64,000 bases of DNA from JADJGC01 sp964576925 (lineage in GTDB: Bacteria > Zixibacteria > MSB-5A5 > CAIYYT01), in the NCBI GenBank assembly GCA_964576925.1, contig CAZNWJ010000009.1:62001-126000 (forward strand), written 5' to 3'. The position numbers and the translations under genes were made by a program. The notes below the pieces were generated by a model. The model did no database searches, had not been told where the DNA came from, and saw nothing but the letters and a program-made list of their open reading frames with translations. Shown one piece after another: positions 17,163-26,214 of the stretch (positions are counted from its first letter, which is position 1; each line of letters begins with the position of its first letter).

Positions 17163-18269
17163 CTAACGGAATAGCAGTCCGCCGAGGAACCTGGCCGCCT
17201 CGTAGCGGTCATTGCCCCTCATATCAAATCGCTTCAAGGTCAACCGGTCAAGTCCAGGAACCGGATAGCAGACGCCGCCAATCCGTGTCGTAAACCCAAG
17301 CTGGTAACCGACTTCCAAGGCGGCTCGGGAGACTTCTCCGGAACACGACCCCGCCGGATAACATACCGCCCGGACCTTCTTGCCCAACTTGGACTCAATG
17401 GCCGCCTTGCTTATTGCCAACTCGCCGGCTGCCTCTGACAATGAGATTCTTGCCAGTTTCCGGTGAGATACAGAATGCGACTCAACGGCGATCCCGCATT
17501 GCTCCAGTGTCCGCAGTTGCTCCCAATCCATGCACTTGATCCCGAGAACATATTCCGCTCCAGTGATCGTCTCAAGCTCGTTCAAGACGCGCTCGATCTC
17601 GTCTTCAGGCAGCGCGTCCAGAGCGATGTTGAAGCGCCAGCACGCCAGCGCCCGCTGATCGAGGTTCAGGGCTTCAAGCCAATGACGCCGTTTTGGCGAA
17701 AAGTATTCCGCCAGCTTCTTGATCTTCGGCCAAGCCATTTCGTCGGCCTTGTGAAATGCATTCGAAACTCGCAGGTGCCAAAAGCGCCGGGTGGTGCCAA
17801 TGTAGTCGGTTGGCGCGAATACTACCGCTGGACAATTGTGCCGCTGGAGCACCGGTAGCGCGGCCGTGAGGAACTCGGAATCGGCATCGTCGAATGTCAA
17901 GAGGCAGGAAGGATTCTGCGGGACTTCCCTGCCATCGACGACATCTATAAACTGGTCAATCGAGAGCACCGCAAAGCGTCTCTTGATTTCGCAGAGCTGG
18001 CCGTCGAATACCGCGGCAGGGATTCCCCGGTCGTAGGTGACCAGGTGATCGACCTGACTGTCATCGCCGGTTACGCGATGAAACGTGAACACGACCAGCA
18101 ATGGCTGTCGGCGAAGCAGTTTCGCCGCGAGATAGCCCCCCTTCCAGATCCCCGCGGAATAGGCAAACCGTGAATACACTTGACCGAGCAGCCGCCGCAG
18201 TGACGAAGGGTGACGGTGCCAGGGAGCGGGTTCAGGCATTGTCGATTGCGAGTCGTTCATGGTCATCAT
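17163..18269 (-). CDS. Polysaccharide deacetylase family protein
   Basis: 368 residues. A NodB-type domain is indicated by VFTFHRV at its start, LLTFDDADSEF (the two aspartates: base and metal ligand), VESHSVSHRKLA (the HxxxH metal pair) and VRAVCYPAG. A helical insert of about 60 residues (KKLAEYFSPKRRHWLEAL ...) sits between the aspartates and the histidines. No signal peptide is evident, so it may act on a cytoplasmic or inner-membrane substrate. It is divergent from the PMT/TPR glycosyltransferase gene, suggesting a shared role in surface polysaccharide synthesis. Confidence 0.85.
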   Translation of the reverse strand: MMTMNDSQSTMPEPAPWHRHPSSLRRLLGQVYSRFAYSAGIWKGGYLAAKLLRRQPLLVVFTFHRVTGDDSQVDHLVTYDRGIPAAVFDGQLCEIKRRFAVLSIDQFIDVVDGREVPQNPSCLLTFDDADSEFLTAALPVLQRHNCPAVVFAPTDYIGTTRRFWHLRVSNAFHKADEMAWPKIKKLAEYFSPKRRHWLEALNLDQRALACWRFNIALDALPEDEIERVLNELETITGAEYVLGIKCMDWEQLRTLEQCGIAVESHSVSHRKLARISLSEAAGELAISKAAIESKLGKKVRAVCYPAGSCSGEVSRAALEVGYQLGFTTRIGGVCYPVPGLDRLTLKRFDMRGNDRYEAARFLGGLLFR

Positions 18270-18457
18270 CCAACGGACGCTTACGATAACGCAAAGAATC
18301 GCTTCGGCAATGCTTTTCTTCCCGGTTTGTCAATCCCAGCCAATTGACTTGACTTGCCGGTACAGCCGCCATAGTTTCGGGGAAATTTCGGTAATAGTAC
18401 TTCCGAGGAGCAGCAGCGAGTTGTGCTCATTGCCGGCTCGCAAACTCGATCGCACTG

Positions 18458-20617
18458 ATGGTTAACTGGTTCACAAACAAGTGGTCGGACTCAGGATTTC
18501 GCTGGTCGTTGTTTGTTTTCTTTTCTGCTCTTCTGCTGCGCGTCGTCAATCTGATTTTCCTCTCGCGCAACGATCCGGCATTCTATGTCCCGCAGGTCGA
18601 CTCGCTCTGGCACCACCGTTGGGCGATTGAAATCCTCACGAAGAATTTTTGGGGCGACGAGATCTTTTTCCGTGCACCACTCTATCCCTATTTTCTCGCG
18701 CTGATCTACTGGATTTTCGGTATCAAAATCTTTGTTGCCAAGTTCGTTCAAGCTATCGGCGGCGCCCTCACCTGTGTGTTGATCTACCAACTCGGAAATG
18801 CCGCCTTCTCCGAGCGCGTCGGACGTCTGGCCTCGCTCTTTGCGACCTTCTACGGGACTCTCATCCTCTACGAATCCGAACTTCTGATCGAATGGCTGCC
18901 GATCATCTTCAATCTCTGGATGTTGTTGGAGATCGTGCGGCAGCGCGAGAACCATTCCCACTCGCGGTGGGCGGTGATTGGGATACTCGGCGGATTGTCC
19001 GCCATTGCACGTCCCAACGTGCTGCTCGTGTTCCCCCTGCTGTTCGTCTGGCTCTGGTGGGATACGCGCCGGGAACTCGGCTGGCTCCGCTCGCTGAAGA
19101 GACCGGCGGCACTTCTCTTCGGGGTTGTTCTCTGCCTTCTGCCGGTAACAGTCCGCAATTATTTCGTCGGCCACGACCTGATCTTGGTCTCGGTGCAAGG
19201 TGGAATCAACTTCTATCTCGGCAACAACCCGGAAGCCGATGGGCTGACAATGCAGATGCCCGAGATTAAGCTCGATCTGTCGATTCCCTGGTCCGATTTT
19301 GTCGATACTACTGACGCGTATGCGCAAGCAGCGGCAGGTGAGTTGCTCAAACCGTCGGAAATCTCGAACTTCTGGAAACGCCGCGCCTGGGAGTGGGTTT
19401 TCTCTCATCCGCTCGATTTCGCCGCTCTGACGGCGAAGCGGTGTCTCTACCTGTTCTCGGGTTTCGAGAACTCCGATCAGGCCGACATTTATCGTTTCTC
19501 CGAGAACTCGCCAATACTTCAGACGCTGATTTTCGACCGTGGCATCAAGTTTCCCTTCGGCGTCATTGCGCCGTTGGCCTTGCTGGGGCTGGTTCTCGCC
19601 TGGTCGCAGCGGCAACGGCTGGCGCCTGTCTATCTGCTCCTGTTAGGGTACATTCCCACAATCATCCTCTTCCTGGTGACGGCACGCCATCGCCTGGCAG
19701 TGATCGTGTTGTTCTTGATCTTCGCTGCATTTGCGGTAGAACGGCTCTGGCAATGGTCTCGCGAACGCCAGGCAGCAAAGCTCGTCGCCGCCTGCGCTGT
19801 TCTCGCGCTCTTGCTGGTGGGACTAAACCTGCGCCCCTTCGAACTCGGCTTTGACACTTCGTGGCAATATCATTATCAGCGCGGGCAAGTACTCGAGAAG
19901 CAGGGTTTGCTCGACGAGGCGATCAATGAGTATCGCGCCTCCGTGAGCTTCCTGCCGAGCGCTGAAGCTCTCAACAATCTTGGATACGCCTTGTCACGTC
20001 GTAACGATTTCGCAGGCGCCTACCGGGCATATCAGCAGGCGCTGCAAGTCAAACCGGGCGGCGCCGATGTACTCGCTAATCTGGGGTTGCTGTTCCTCAA
20101 CGTCAACGAACTCGACTCGGCAGCCCATTACCTGAACTCCTCGCAGCAACGTAATCCCAACCTGCCCCAGGTGTATGTCAACCTTGCCGAGTTACACGAG
20201 CGGCGCGAAGACCCGGCTGCCGCCGAACAGGCCCTTCGCAACGGCATTGCCGTCGCCCCCGGCTACGGCCCTCTCTACAACGGACTGGCTAGTCTCTTGT
20301 TGAAGCAAGCTCGTCGGGCCGAAGCGGTCGCGGTCTTACACGACGCAACCGGACGCGTGCCTGGCTATGCAATCGCACATGCCAATCTGGCCAACCTCGC
20401 CCAAGAGGATGGTGATCTTGTTACGGCAAGTCGGCACTATCACGACGCGCTGCAAATCAGCCCCGAGCTTTCCCAGGCGCGCTTCAACCTGGCCGCACTT
20501 TTCCTGCAACAGAATTTCCCCGATTCCGCGCGAATGCAACTCGAGAGGATTTTGACTCACGATCCCAATTACGTCCCGGCCCGTCAGATGCTCCAGCGGT
20601 TGGATACACAGCGGTAG
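18458..20617 (+). CDS. PMT/ArnT-like membrane glycosyltransferase fused to TPR domain
   Basis: 719 residues. The N-terminal 470 residues hold about ten membrane segments (FRWSLFVFFSALLLRVVNLIF ... LVAACAVLALLLVGLNL) with an early DSLWHHRWA loop and APLYPYFLALIY, matching the GT39/GT83 glycosyltransferases that use polyprenyl-phosphate sugars. Residues of about 475-719 form six or seven TPR motifs (LDEAINEYRASVSFLPSAEALNN ...). In this topology the TPRs would face the periplasm and may bind an acceptor protein. Glycosyltransferase-TPR fusions of this kind occur in FCB and PVC bacteria. The acceptor is unknown. Confidence 0.87.
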   Translation: MVNWFTNKWSDSGFRWSLFVFFSALLLRVVNLIFLSRNDPAFYVPQVDSLWHHRWAIEILTKNFWGDEIFFRAPLYPYFLALIYWIFGIKIFVAKFVQAIGGALTCVLIYQLGNAAFSERVGRLASLFATFYGTLILYESELLIEWLPIIFNLWMLLEIVRQRENHSHSRWAVIGILGGLSAIARPNVLLVFPLLFVWLWWDTRRELGWLRSLKRPAALLFGVVLCLLPVTVRNYFVGHDLILVSVQGGINFYLGNNPEADGLTMQMPEIKLDLSIPWSDFVDTTDAYAQAAAGELLKPSEISNFWKRRAWEWVFSHPLDFAALTAKRCLYLFSGFENSDQADIYRFSENSPILQTLIFDRGIKFPFGVIAPLALLGLVLAWSQRQRLAPVYLLLLGYIPTIILFLVTARHRLAVIVLFLIFAAFAVERLWQWSRERQAAKLVAACAVLALLLVGLNLRPFELGFDTSWQYHYQRGQVLEKQGLLDEAINEYRASVSFLPSAEALNNLGYALSRRNDFAGAYRAYQQALQVKPGGADVLANLGLLFLNVNELDSAAHYLNSSQQRNPNLPQVYVNLAELHERREDPAAAEQALRNGIAVAPGYGPLYNGLASLLLKQARRAEAVAVLHDATGRVPGYAIAHANLANLAQEDGDLVTASRHYHDALQISPELSQARFNLAALFLQQNFPDSARMQLERILTHDPNYVPARQMLQRLDTQR

Positions 20618-20648
20618 GATGTATTCTTTTTGTCTGTTGGCTTATCGA

Positions 20649-21641
20649 TTAATATTTCTTCCGCCGCTCGATCACGTAGTTTGAGCCGGAGAGCGACTTG
20701 ATGTAGCTCTTGAGGTCGGCAAGCATGTGCGACATCTCGCCTAGATGAGTAAAGCTCGCATTGGCAATCAAGACGGCAATTGAGATCGTCATCAGCGGGT
20801 AGACTTCCCGCTCGCCGCGCCGATTGACCGACACGATTTGGCCGCGATTGCGATCGTCCTCTTCGTAGCGCGAAGGAATGATGCGGTCAAAGATCTTCAC
20901 GATGTTTGAACACACCGAGTCGACGTGCGCGACCGGGAGCAGGAACATGAAGTCGTCGCCGCCGATATGTCCCACAAAACTGGCGGGCGACAAGTCGGCC
21001 ACGACATCACGAATAATATGCGCCACCAGGCGAATCGTGCGATCGCCATAGACGTAGCCGCGATAGTCGTTGTAGGCTTTGAAATTGTCGATATCGAGGT
21101 AGCAGACCGCGAATTCCTGCTGGGTGGCGAGCCGATGGTTGATCTCTTGCTCAATCAGGATCGGGCCAGGCAGTTGCGAAGTTGGATTGACACCGATGTC
21201 GCGCTGCGTCCGCTCGCGGATCATCTTCACGCGCAACTGGAACAACTCGCCGTCCCACGGACCCCAGATGAAGTCATCGGCGGAGGAGGACAACCCCTTC
21301 TTGATCTGTTCGCGCGTCGGCTCTTTCTGGTAAATAATCGTCGGCGCCGTCGCCAGCGACAGTTGCGACTCGACCTGGCGCACGAGCTTAATCGCCTGGG
21401 TCAGGCTCTTGTCAACGCAGATCAAGATGAAGTCGAGTTTGTGCCGGTGCGTGATCTTGAAGAGATCTTCCATCTTCTGGAACTTGAAGATGATCGCATC
21501 CTGCCAGCCAGGAACATTAAGAATCAGCGATGTCGCGTTGCCGACTTCATCGTAGAGCGCAATGCAGTTCTTGGCTGGATGAGTCAGGCGAACGGTCGGC
21601 GGCGGGACCAATAAAGCGGGGCCATCACTGGCGCTTCTCAC
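20649..21641 (-). CDS. GGDEF domain protein with N-terminal receiver-like domain
   Basis: About 330 residues from the GTG at 21641, which has GAGGAAG upstream; a GTG at 21656 is the alternative. The N-terminal part looks like a divergent receiver domain (DFILICVDKSLTQAIKLV, APTIIYQKEP). The C-terminal part is a GGDEF domain: CYLDIDNFKAYND (metal-binding D) and GHIGGDDFMFLLP, with the signature as GGDDF. This conservative change may still allow diguanylate cyclase activity. No RxxD inhibitory site precedes the motif. The start overlaps the end of the recombinase gene upstream. Confidence 0.87.
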   Translation of the reverse strand: MRSASDGPALLVPPPTVRLTHPAKNCIALYDEVGNATSLILNVPGWQDAIIFKFQKMEDLFKITHRHKLDFILICVDKSLTQAIKLVRQVESQLSLATAPTIIYQKEPTREQIKKGLSSSADDFIWGPWDGELFQLRVKMIRERTQRDIGVNPTSQLPGPILIEQEINHRLATQQEFAVCYLDIDNFKAYNDYRGYVYGDRTIRLVAHIIRDVVADLSPASFVGHIGGDDFMFLLPVAHVDSVCSNIVKIFDRIIPSRYEEDDRNRGQIVSVNRRGEREVYPLMTISIAVLIANASFTHLGEMSHMLADLKSYIKSLSGSNYVIERRKKY

Positions 21642-22542
21642 GGCTCTTCCTCTCACGCGGATGGAATTCTACATGCACAGATTTCAAATATGAACGATTC
21701 AGTTGGGTGTAAATCTGTGTAGTAGATATATCGGCATGGCCGAGCATTTCCTGCACAGCCCGCAGAGAGGCGCCGCCATCGACCAAATGACTGGCGAAAC
21801 TATGCCTAAAGGTATGCGGGGTAACGGCTTTCGTAATTCCCGCCCTCGTCACATACTTGCGTACCACGTTGAACATCCCCATCGCTGAGATTTTCTTTCC
21901 GAAACGGTTCAAGATGACGTAGTCATGCGAGTTCTCGTGCACCAAGGTCGGTCGTTCGACTTCCAGATACTGCCTGAGCCAGTGCACCGCCTCGCCCCCG
22001 AGCGGGACCAACCGCTCTTTGCTCCCCTTCCCGACCACCCGCAGGTGCGCAACTTCAAGTTCAAGGAAGAGGTTGCTGCATGCCAGGTTGATCAGTTCCG
22101 AAATGCGCAACCCCGACCCGTAGAGTACCTCCAGCGCAGCGCGATCGCGCAAACCAAAGCGGGCGTCCAGGTCAACGGCATTGAGGATTCTCTCGACCTC
22201 GTCGACGGCAAGCACGACAGGCAGATTGCGGTAGAGCCGCGGTGATTCCAGGTGCGCCGTTGGATTGGTCGCAACAATTCGCTCCCGCACGAGAAAGCGA
22301 AAGAAACCTCGTAGCGCAGACAACCGTCGTGAAATCGTTGCCGGCGCCATGCCCACCTTGCCCGACACCGAAAGAAATTCGATCAGCGCCGACTTGTTGA
22401 CCTCGCGCCACGACTTGATGCCCAGCGAAGAGGCAAACTCCGCCAGCTGCTCCAGGTCGTGTCGATAGGAGACGACTGAGTGCTCGGCAAGATTGTGCTC
22501 CAGCGCCAGGAAGTTGAGATACAGACCAATCTCTTCCAGCAT
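21625..22542 (-). CDS. Tyrosine recombinase XerC/XerD
   Basis: 305 residues from the ATG at 22542, the usual length. All catalytic residues are visible: R in YGSGLRISEL, K in VVGKGSKERLVPLG, H-x-x-R in HTFRHSFASH, H in MLGHADIST and the nucleophile Y in TTQIYTQL. It has the usual SAM-like N-terminal core-binding domain (YLNFLALEHNLAEHSVVSYRHDL). Xer recombinases resolve chromosome dimers at dif. The start overlaps the stop of comF closely. Assignment to XerC or XerD cannot be made by reading. Confidence 0.95.
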   Translation of the reverse strand: MLEEIGLYLNFLALEHNLAEHSVVSYRHDLEQLAEFASSLGIKSWREVNKSALIEFLSVSGKVGMAPATISRRLSALRGFFRFLVRERIVATNPTAHLESPRLYRNLPVVLAVDEVERILNAVDLDARFGLRDRAALEVLYGSGLRISELINLACSNLFLELEVAHLRVVGKGSKERLVPLGGEAVHWLRQYLEVERPTLVHENSHDYVILNRFGKKISAMGMFNVVRKYVTRAGITKAVTPHTFRHSFASHLVDGGASLRAVQEMLGHADISTTQIYTQLNRSYLKSVHVEFHPRERKSREKRQ

Positions 22543-22543
22543 C

Positions 22544-23332
22544 TCAAAACGCCCCCGGAGACATTTGATGCAACTCCGCCGGATCGACGCCATCTTCCAG
22601 CGCCAGCGCCAGGGTCGCAGCCGCTATCTTACGCGCGCCCGCCTCGCGCAATGCGTACGCCATGGAATTGAGCGTTGCGCCCGATGTCGTGACGTCGTCC
22701 ACAACGAGGACCGACTTGCCGTAAAGCTCAAACGGCTCGGCAACCTCGAACACGTCACGCACGTTACGAAATCGCTCTTCCACCGAAAGCCCAATCTGGT
22801 CGCGATTGCGCCGCGCCTGGATCACCTGATCGGCAACGAGCAGCGCTCCCAGTTTACGGGCCACGGCAGCGGCGATAATCTCCGTCTGATTGAAGCCCCG
22901 CTTGCGCTCCTTGCGGATGTGAATCGGCACCGGCAAGACCGCGTCGATATCCGCAGCCTGCGGGAAACCACGGAGTTGCTCGCCCAGAATCTCCCCCAAG
23001 TACCTTCCCAGCTCGACGCGCCCCTCGTACTTGAACGCCTTGATCAAGTGCGAAAACTTGTCGTCGTAGATACTAAGCGAATAAACCCACGAATACTGCG
23101 CGCGTCGGCGACAATCATCGCAGCCGCGCTCAGGATCTTTAAGCGGCGCACGGCAGACCGGACACATCACCGCGGGCAGCCATTGAAGCTTGCTCAGGCA
23201 GGAGTGACAGATCCAGATATTGTTGTCGGTGGACTCGAAGCTGCTGCGGCAGATTTGACAGAGCGGTGGATAGAGAAAGTCGAGGAGGTTGCGCCAGACG
23301 CTGCGCAGGGTAAGTTGCGGCGCGCTGTTCAC
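22544..23332 (-). CDS. ComF family protein (phosphoribosyltransferase-like)
   Basis: 262 residues. An N-terminal double zinc ribbon (CQICRSSF ... CHSC ... CPVCRAPL ... CDDCRRR) precedes a phosphoribosyltransferase fold with the PRPP loop SVLVVDDVTTSGATLN. ComF proteins act in DNA uptake or associated DNA metabolism; in Helicobacter ComFC binds DNA and PRPP. It lies between a Rel-linked TPR gene and xer on the same strand. Confidence 0.92.
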   Translation of the reverse strand: MNSAPQLTLRSVWRNLLDFLYPPLCQICRSSFESTDNNIWICHSCLSKLQWLPAVMCPVCRAPLKDPERGCDDCRRRAQYSWVYSLSIYDDKFSHLIKAFKYEGRVELGRYLGEILGEQLRGFPQAADIDAVLPVPIHIRKERKRGFNQTEIIAAAVARKLGALLVADQVIQARRNRDQIGLSVEERFRNVRDVFEVAEPFELYGKSVLVVDDVTTSGATLNSMAYALREAGARKIAAATLALALEDGVDPAELHQMSPGAF

Positions 23333-23338
23333 GGTCGG

Positions 23339-23989
23339 CTACATATTCTTCAGCCGTTCGCGGACGGTCGGCGCCTGCGGCGAATCGGGCGCCACCTCAA
23401 GAAATCGATTCCACCACTGCTTGGCGCTGGCGGTGTCTGCAACCGTCATGGCGACCACGCCCATGTTGAACAGGGCGATACTGTGGTCGGGCCTTTGTTT
23501 CAAAGCCCGCAGGAACTGGAAAGTTGCTTCGTTGTAATCACCGACCGCGTGATAGCAGGCGCCGAGATCGACCATGATATCCGGCTGCAGCGTATCCATC
23601 GACAGCGCCTTCTCGTATAGGGGAATCGCCTGGCCGAACTGACCGGCGTCCATGAACTGGTGGCCGCGCTGAATAATGCTTGCCAGGTCGTCGCCCATCG
23701 GCATCGCAGCGGAGAGCCCCTGCGGCTGGGCTTCTTGCTGGTTGGTTTGCATCGGCTCGGTATGCTTCTTGGCGGCAAAATAGATATTGAAGATTATCGC
23801 GGTAATGATCACGAGACCGACGATCGCGGCGATTTCCCAACGGCGGCGGCGCGCCGATTCTTTCTTGGGCTTCGGCTGCTGTAATTTGTCCAACGCCTCA
23901 AAATTCGCGCCACACTCGGGGCAGTACTTGAATTGTCCAGTGCGGGGCGCACCACAGCGCGGGCACTTATCAGGATTCGCTTTCGCCAT
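23339..23989 (-). CDS. Zinc-ribbon, single-membrane-span TPR protein
   Basis: 216 residues from the ATG at 23989, which overlaps the end of the Rel gene by 20 bases. An N-terminal zinc ribbon (CPRCGAPRTGQFKYCPECG, residues 9-27) is followed by a basic stretch, one membrane span (IAAIVGLVIITAIIFNIYFAA) and two or three TPRs (AGQFGQAIPLYEKALSMD, AVGDYNEATFQFLRALKQRPD, ADTASAKQWWNRFLEVAPDS). The ribbon would be cytoplasmic and the TPRs periplasmic. Function unknown; probably an assembly or adaptor protein. Confidence 0.8.
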   Translation of the reverse strand: MAKANPDKCPRCGAPRTGQFKYCPECGANFEALDKLQQPKPKKESARRRRWEIAAIVGLVIITAIIFNIYFAAKKHTEPMQTNQQEAQPQGLSAAMPMGDDLASIIQRGHQFMDAGQFGQAIPLYEKALSMDTLQPDIMVDLGACYHAVGDYNEATFQFLRALKQRPDHSIALFNMGVVAMTVADTASAKQWWNRFLEVAPDSPQAPTVRERLKNM

Positions 23990-26141
23990 TCGTCTCTGCT
24001 GATTCGCTTTCCCCGCCGTAAACACGCTCGATGCGCACCACGCGCGGTATTTTCTTCTTGATTGCGGCGACCACCCGGTTGAGATGGCCGATGTTCTTGA
24101 TCTCCAGCACAAAATTGCCGATCGAAACCGGTCCCTTCGTCGACAGCTCGGCGCCGCGCACTTCCGCGTCGCAGTTAGCCATCACTTCGGTGATATCGTA
24201 CAAAATATTCTTGCGGTACTCAACTACAATCGCCAGCCGCACCAGGAAGTTCTGTTCGGCGCCGACATCCCACGAGACATCAACCCGGCGCTCCGGTTCC
24301 TGCGCGGCGATAATGGCATTCACGCAGTCGGCGCGATGAATCGACAGCCCGCGCCCGCGCGTGATAAATCCGACGATCCGTTCGCCCGGCACCGGCTGAC
24401 AGCAATTGGCGAAGCGGAACATCATGTTCCCCATCCCCTCGACCTTGATGCCTTTGCCGCCGCGCGCCTTGTCGACAAACTTCTTGATGATCGAAGGCTT
24501 CTCTGGCGGTGCGGTGTCCTCCGGGAACAGCTTGGCCATCAGGCTGCCCAGAGCCAGATCGCCGGAGCCGAGTTTGGAGAACATCTGTTCAACACCGGAA
24601 TACGACAATGCCATCGCGGCGTCCAAAATCTGCTCGTCCTCGGGGAACTTGCCGCCGCGCTTCTTGACTGCGCGCTCGAACATCTCCTTGCCTAAGGCCA
24701 GCGACTCCTCGAAACCCTTTTGCTTGCGATATTTGCGGATTTTGGCACGCGCCGAGGTCGTCTTGCAGATTTTCAGCCAATCCGCCGAGGGTTCGGCATG
24801 CGGCGAAGTCATCACTTCGACTTCGTCGCCGGAGCGCAATACGGTCTCGAACGGCACCAGCCGGCCATTGACCTTGGTGCCGACGCAGTGTACGCCGACG
24901 TTGGTGTGAACGGCGAAGGCAAAATCGAGCGCAGTCGCGCCGAGCGGCAGGTGCTTCAATTCACCGTTTGGCGTGAAGACGAACACCTCGTCCTGAAAGA
25001 GGTCGATCTTGAGGAATTCCATGAACTCCTCCGGATTGGTCATATCCTTCTGCCAGTCGAGCACCTCGCGCAGCCACGACAACTGCCGATCGTCTTCGTC
25101 GAGGATATGTTTCCCTTCCTTGTAAAGCCAGTGCGCCGCGATACCGTATTCCGCGATGTAATGCATGGAAGGCGTCCGGATCTGGATTTCGACCATCCGT
25201 CCGTTCGGCCCCACCACCGTGGTATGCAGCGATTGATAACCGTTTTGCTTCGGCGTCGCGATGTAGTCGTGGAAACGATCCGCCACCGGCGTCCACATCT
25301 GGTGAATCACGCCCAGTGTATGGTAGCAGTCGCGGATCGTCGGCGTCACGATGCGGATGGCGATGAGATCGTAGATCTCCTCGAACGGCTTCTGCCGCTT
25401 GACCATCTTGCGGTAGATCGAATCGAAGTGCTTGGCGCGGCCGGTGATCTCGACCTGCAGGCCTTCCTCGCGCAAGGCTTTGCCAAGGGTGCTGCAGATT
25501 TCGTCGATGTAGCCTTCGCGTTCGGCGCGCGTCAGGTCGATGCGCTCCATCAGGTAGCGGTAGGCGTCCCCCTTGAGATATTTGAGCGATAGGTCTTCCA
25601 ACTCCCACTTGATTTTCGCCATGCCGAAACGGTGAGCCAGGGGCGCAAACACTTCGCGCGTTTCCGTGGCGATCTCGAGTTGCTTTTCGTGCGGCAGGTA
25701 TTCCAGCGTGCGCATGTTGTGCAGCCGGTCAGCCAACTTGATCAGAATCACCCGAATATCGTTTGCCATCGAGATCAGCATCTTGCGGAAATAGTCCGCC
25801 TGTTCCTCGGTCTTGCTCGTGTACTGATAGTGGCCGAGCTTGGTGACTCCGTCGACCAGGGCGGCAATCTCCGGTGAGAATTCGCGCGCGAGTTCTTCGA
25901 TGCTGACCTTACAGTCTTCGACGACGTCGTGCAACAGCCCGGCGGCGACAGTCGCGCCGTCGAGGTGCTGCTCGGCGAGAATGAACCCGACGTTGAGGCA
26001 ATGTTCGATGTACGGCTCGCCGGAGGCGCGCTTCTGTCCCTTGTGAGCCCAATTGGAGAACTCGTAGGCCTTGCGAACAATCGGAATACTGATGTTGGAG
26101 TTCATCGCCTCGACCTGGATGATAAACTCCGCCAGATTCAT
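23970..26141 (-). CDS. Bifunctional (p)ppGpp synthetase/hydrolase (RelA/SpoT family)
   Basis: 723 residues from the ATG at 26141, whose N-terminus (NLAEFIIQVEAMN) fits the family; GTG at 26207 is an alternative. The HD hydrolase domain is intact (H71-D72 in LLHDVVEDC). The synthetase domain keeps YDLIAIRIV, ATPKQNGYQSLHTTV and VEIQIRT...EYGIAAHW. A TGS domain (VFVFTPNGELKHLPLGATALDFAF), a CC/zinc-finger-type segment (RFANCCQPVPGERIVGF) and a C-terminal ACT domain follow. Both making and breaking of the stringent alarmone are expected. It is first of a run with the TPR protein, comF, xer and the GGDEF gene. Confidence 0.95.
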   Translation of the reverse strand: MNLAEFIIQVEAMNSNISIPIVRKAYEFSNWAHKGQKRASGEPYIEHCLNVGFILAEQHLDGATVAAGLLHDVVEDCKVSIEELAREFSPEIAALVDGVTKLGHYQYTSKTEEQADYFRKMLISMANDIRVILIKLADRLHNMRTLEYLPHEKQLEIATETREVFAPLAHRFGMAKIKWELEDLSLKYLKGDAYRYLMERIDLTRAEREGYIDEICSTLGKALREEGLQVEITGRAKHFDSIYRKMVKRQKPFEEIYDLIAIRIVTPTIRDCYHTLGVIHQMWTPVADRFHDYIATPKQNGYQSLHTTVVGPNGRMVEIQIRTPSMHYIAEYGIAAHWLYKEGKHILDEDDRQLSWLREVLDWQKDMTNPEEFMEFLKIDLFQDEVFVFTPNGELKHLPLGATALDFAFAVHTNVGVHCVGTKVNGRLVPFETVLRSGDEVEVMTSPHAEPSADWLKICKTTSARAKIRKYRKQKGFEESLALGKEMFERAVKKRGGKFPEDEQILDAAMALSYSGVEQMFSKLGSGDLALGSLMAKLFPEDTAPPEKPSIIKKFVDKARGGKGIKVEGMGNMMFRFANCCQPVPGERIVGFITRGRGLSIHRADCVNAIIAAQEPERRVDVSWDVGAEQNFLVRLAIVVEYRKNILYDITEVMANCDAEVRGAELSTKGPVSIGNFVLEIKNIGHLNRVVAAIKKKIPRVVRIERVYGGESESAETNGESES

Positions 26142-26214
26142 CAGCCCGACCGGCGTGCGGTAGCGGGTCAACAATTCGCTGGTATTGGGGTAAACAAACT
26201 TATCCACAAACGAC

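Noticed and set aside
22493..23620. A 375-residue open frame on the plus strand
   Set aside because: It is antisense to comF and parts of its neighbours, and no motifs are visible. The minus-strand genes are unambiguous.
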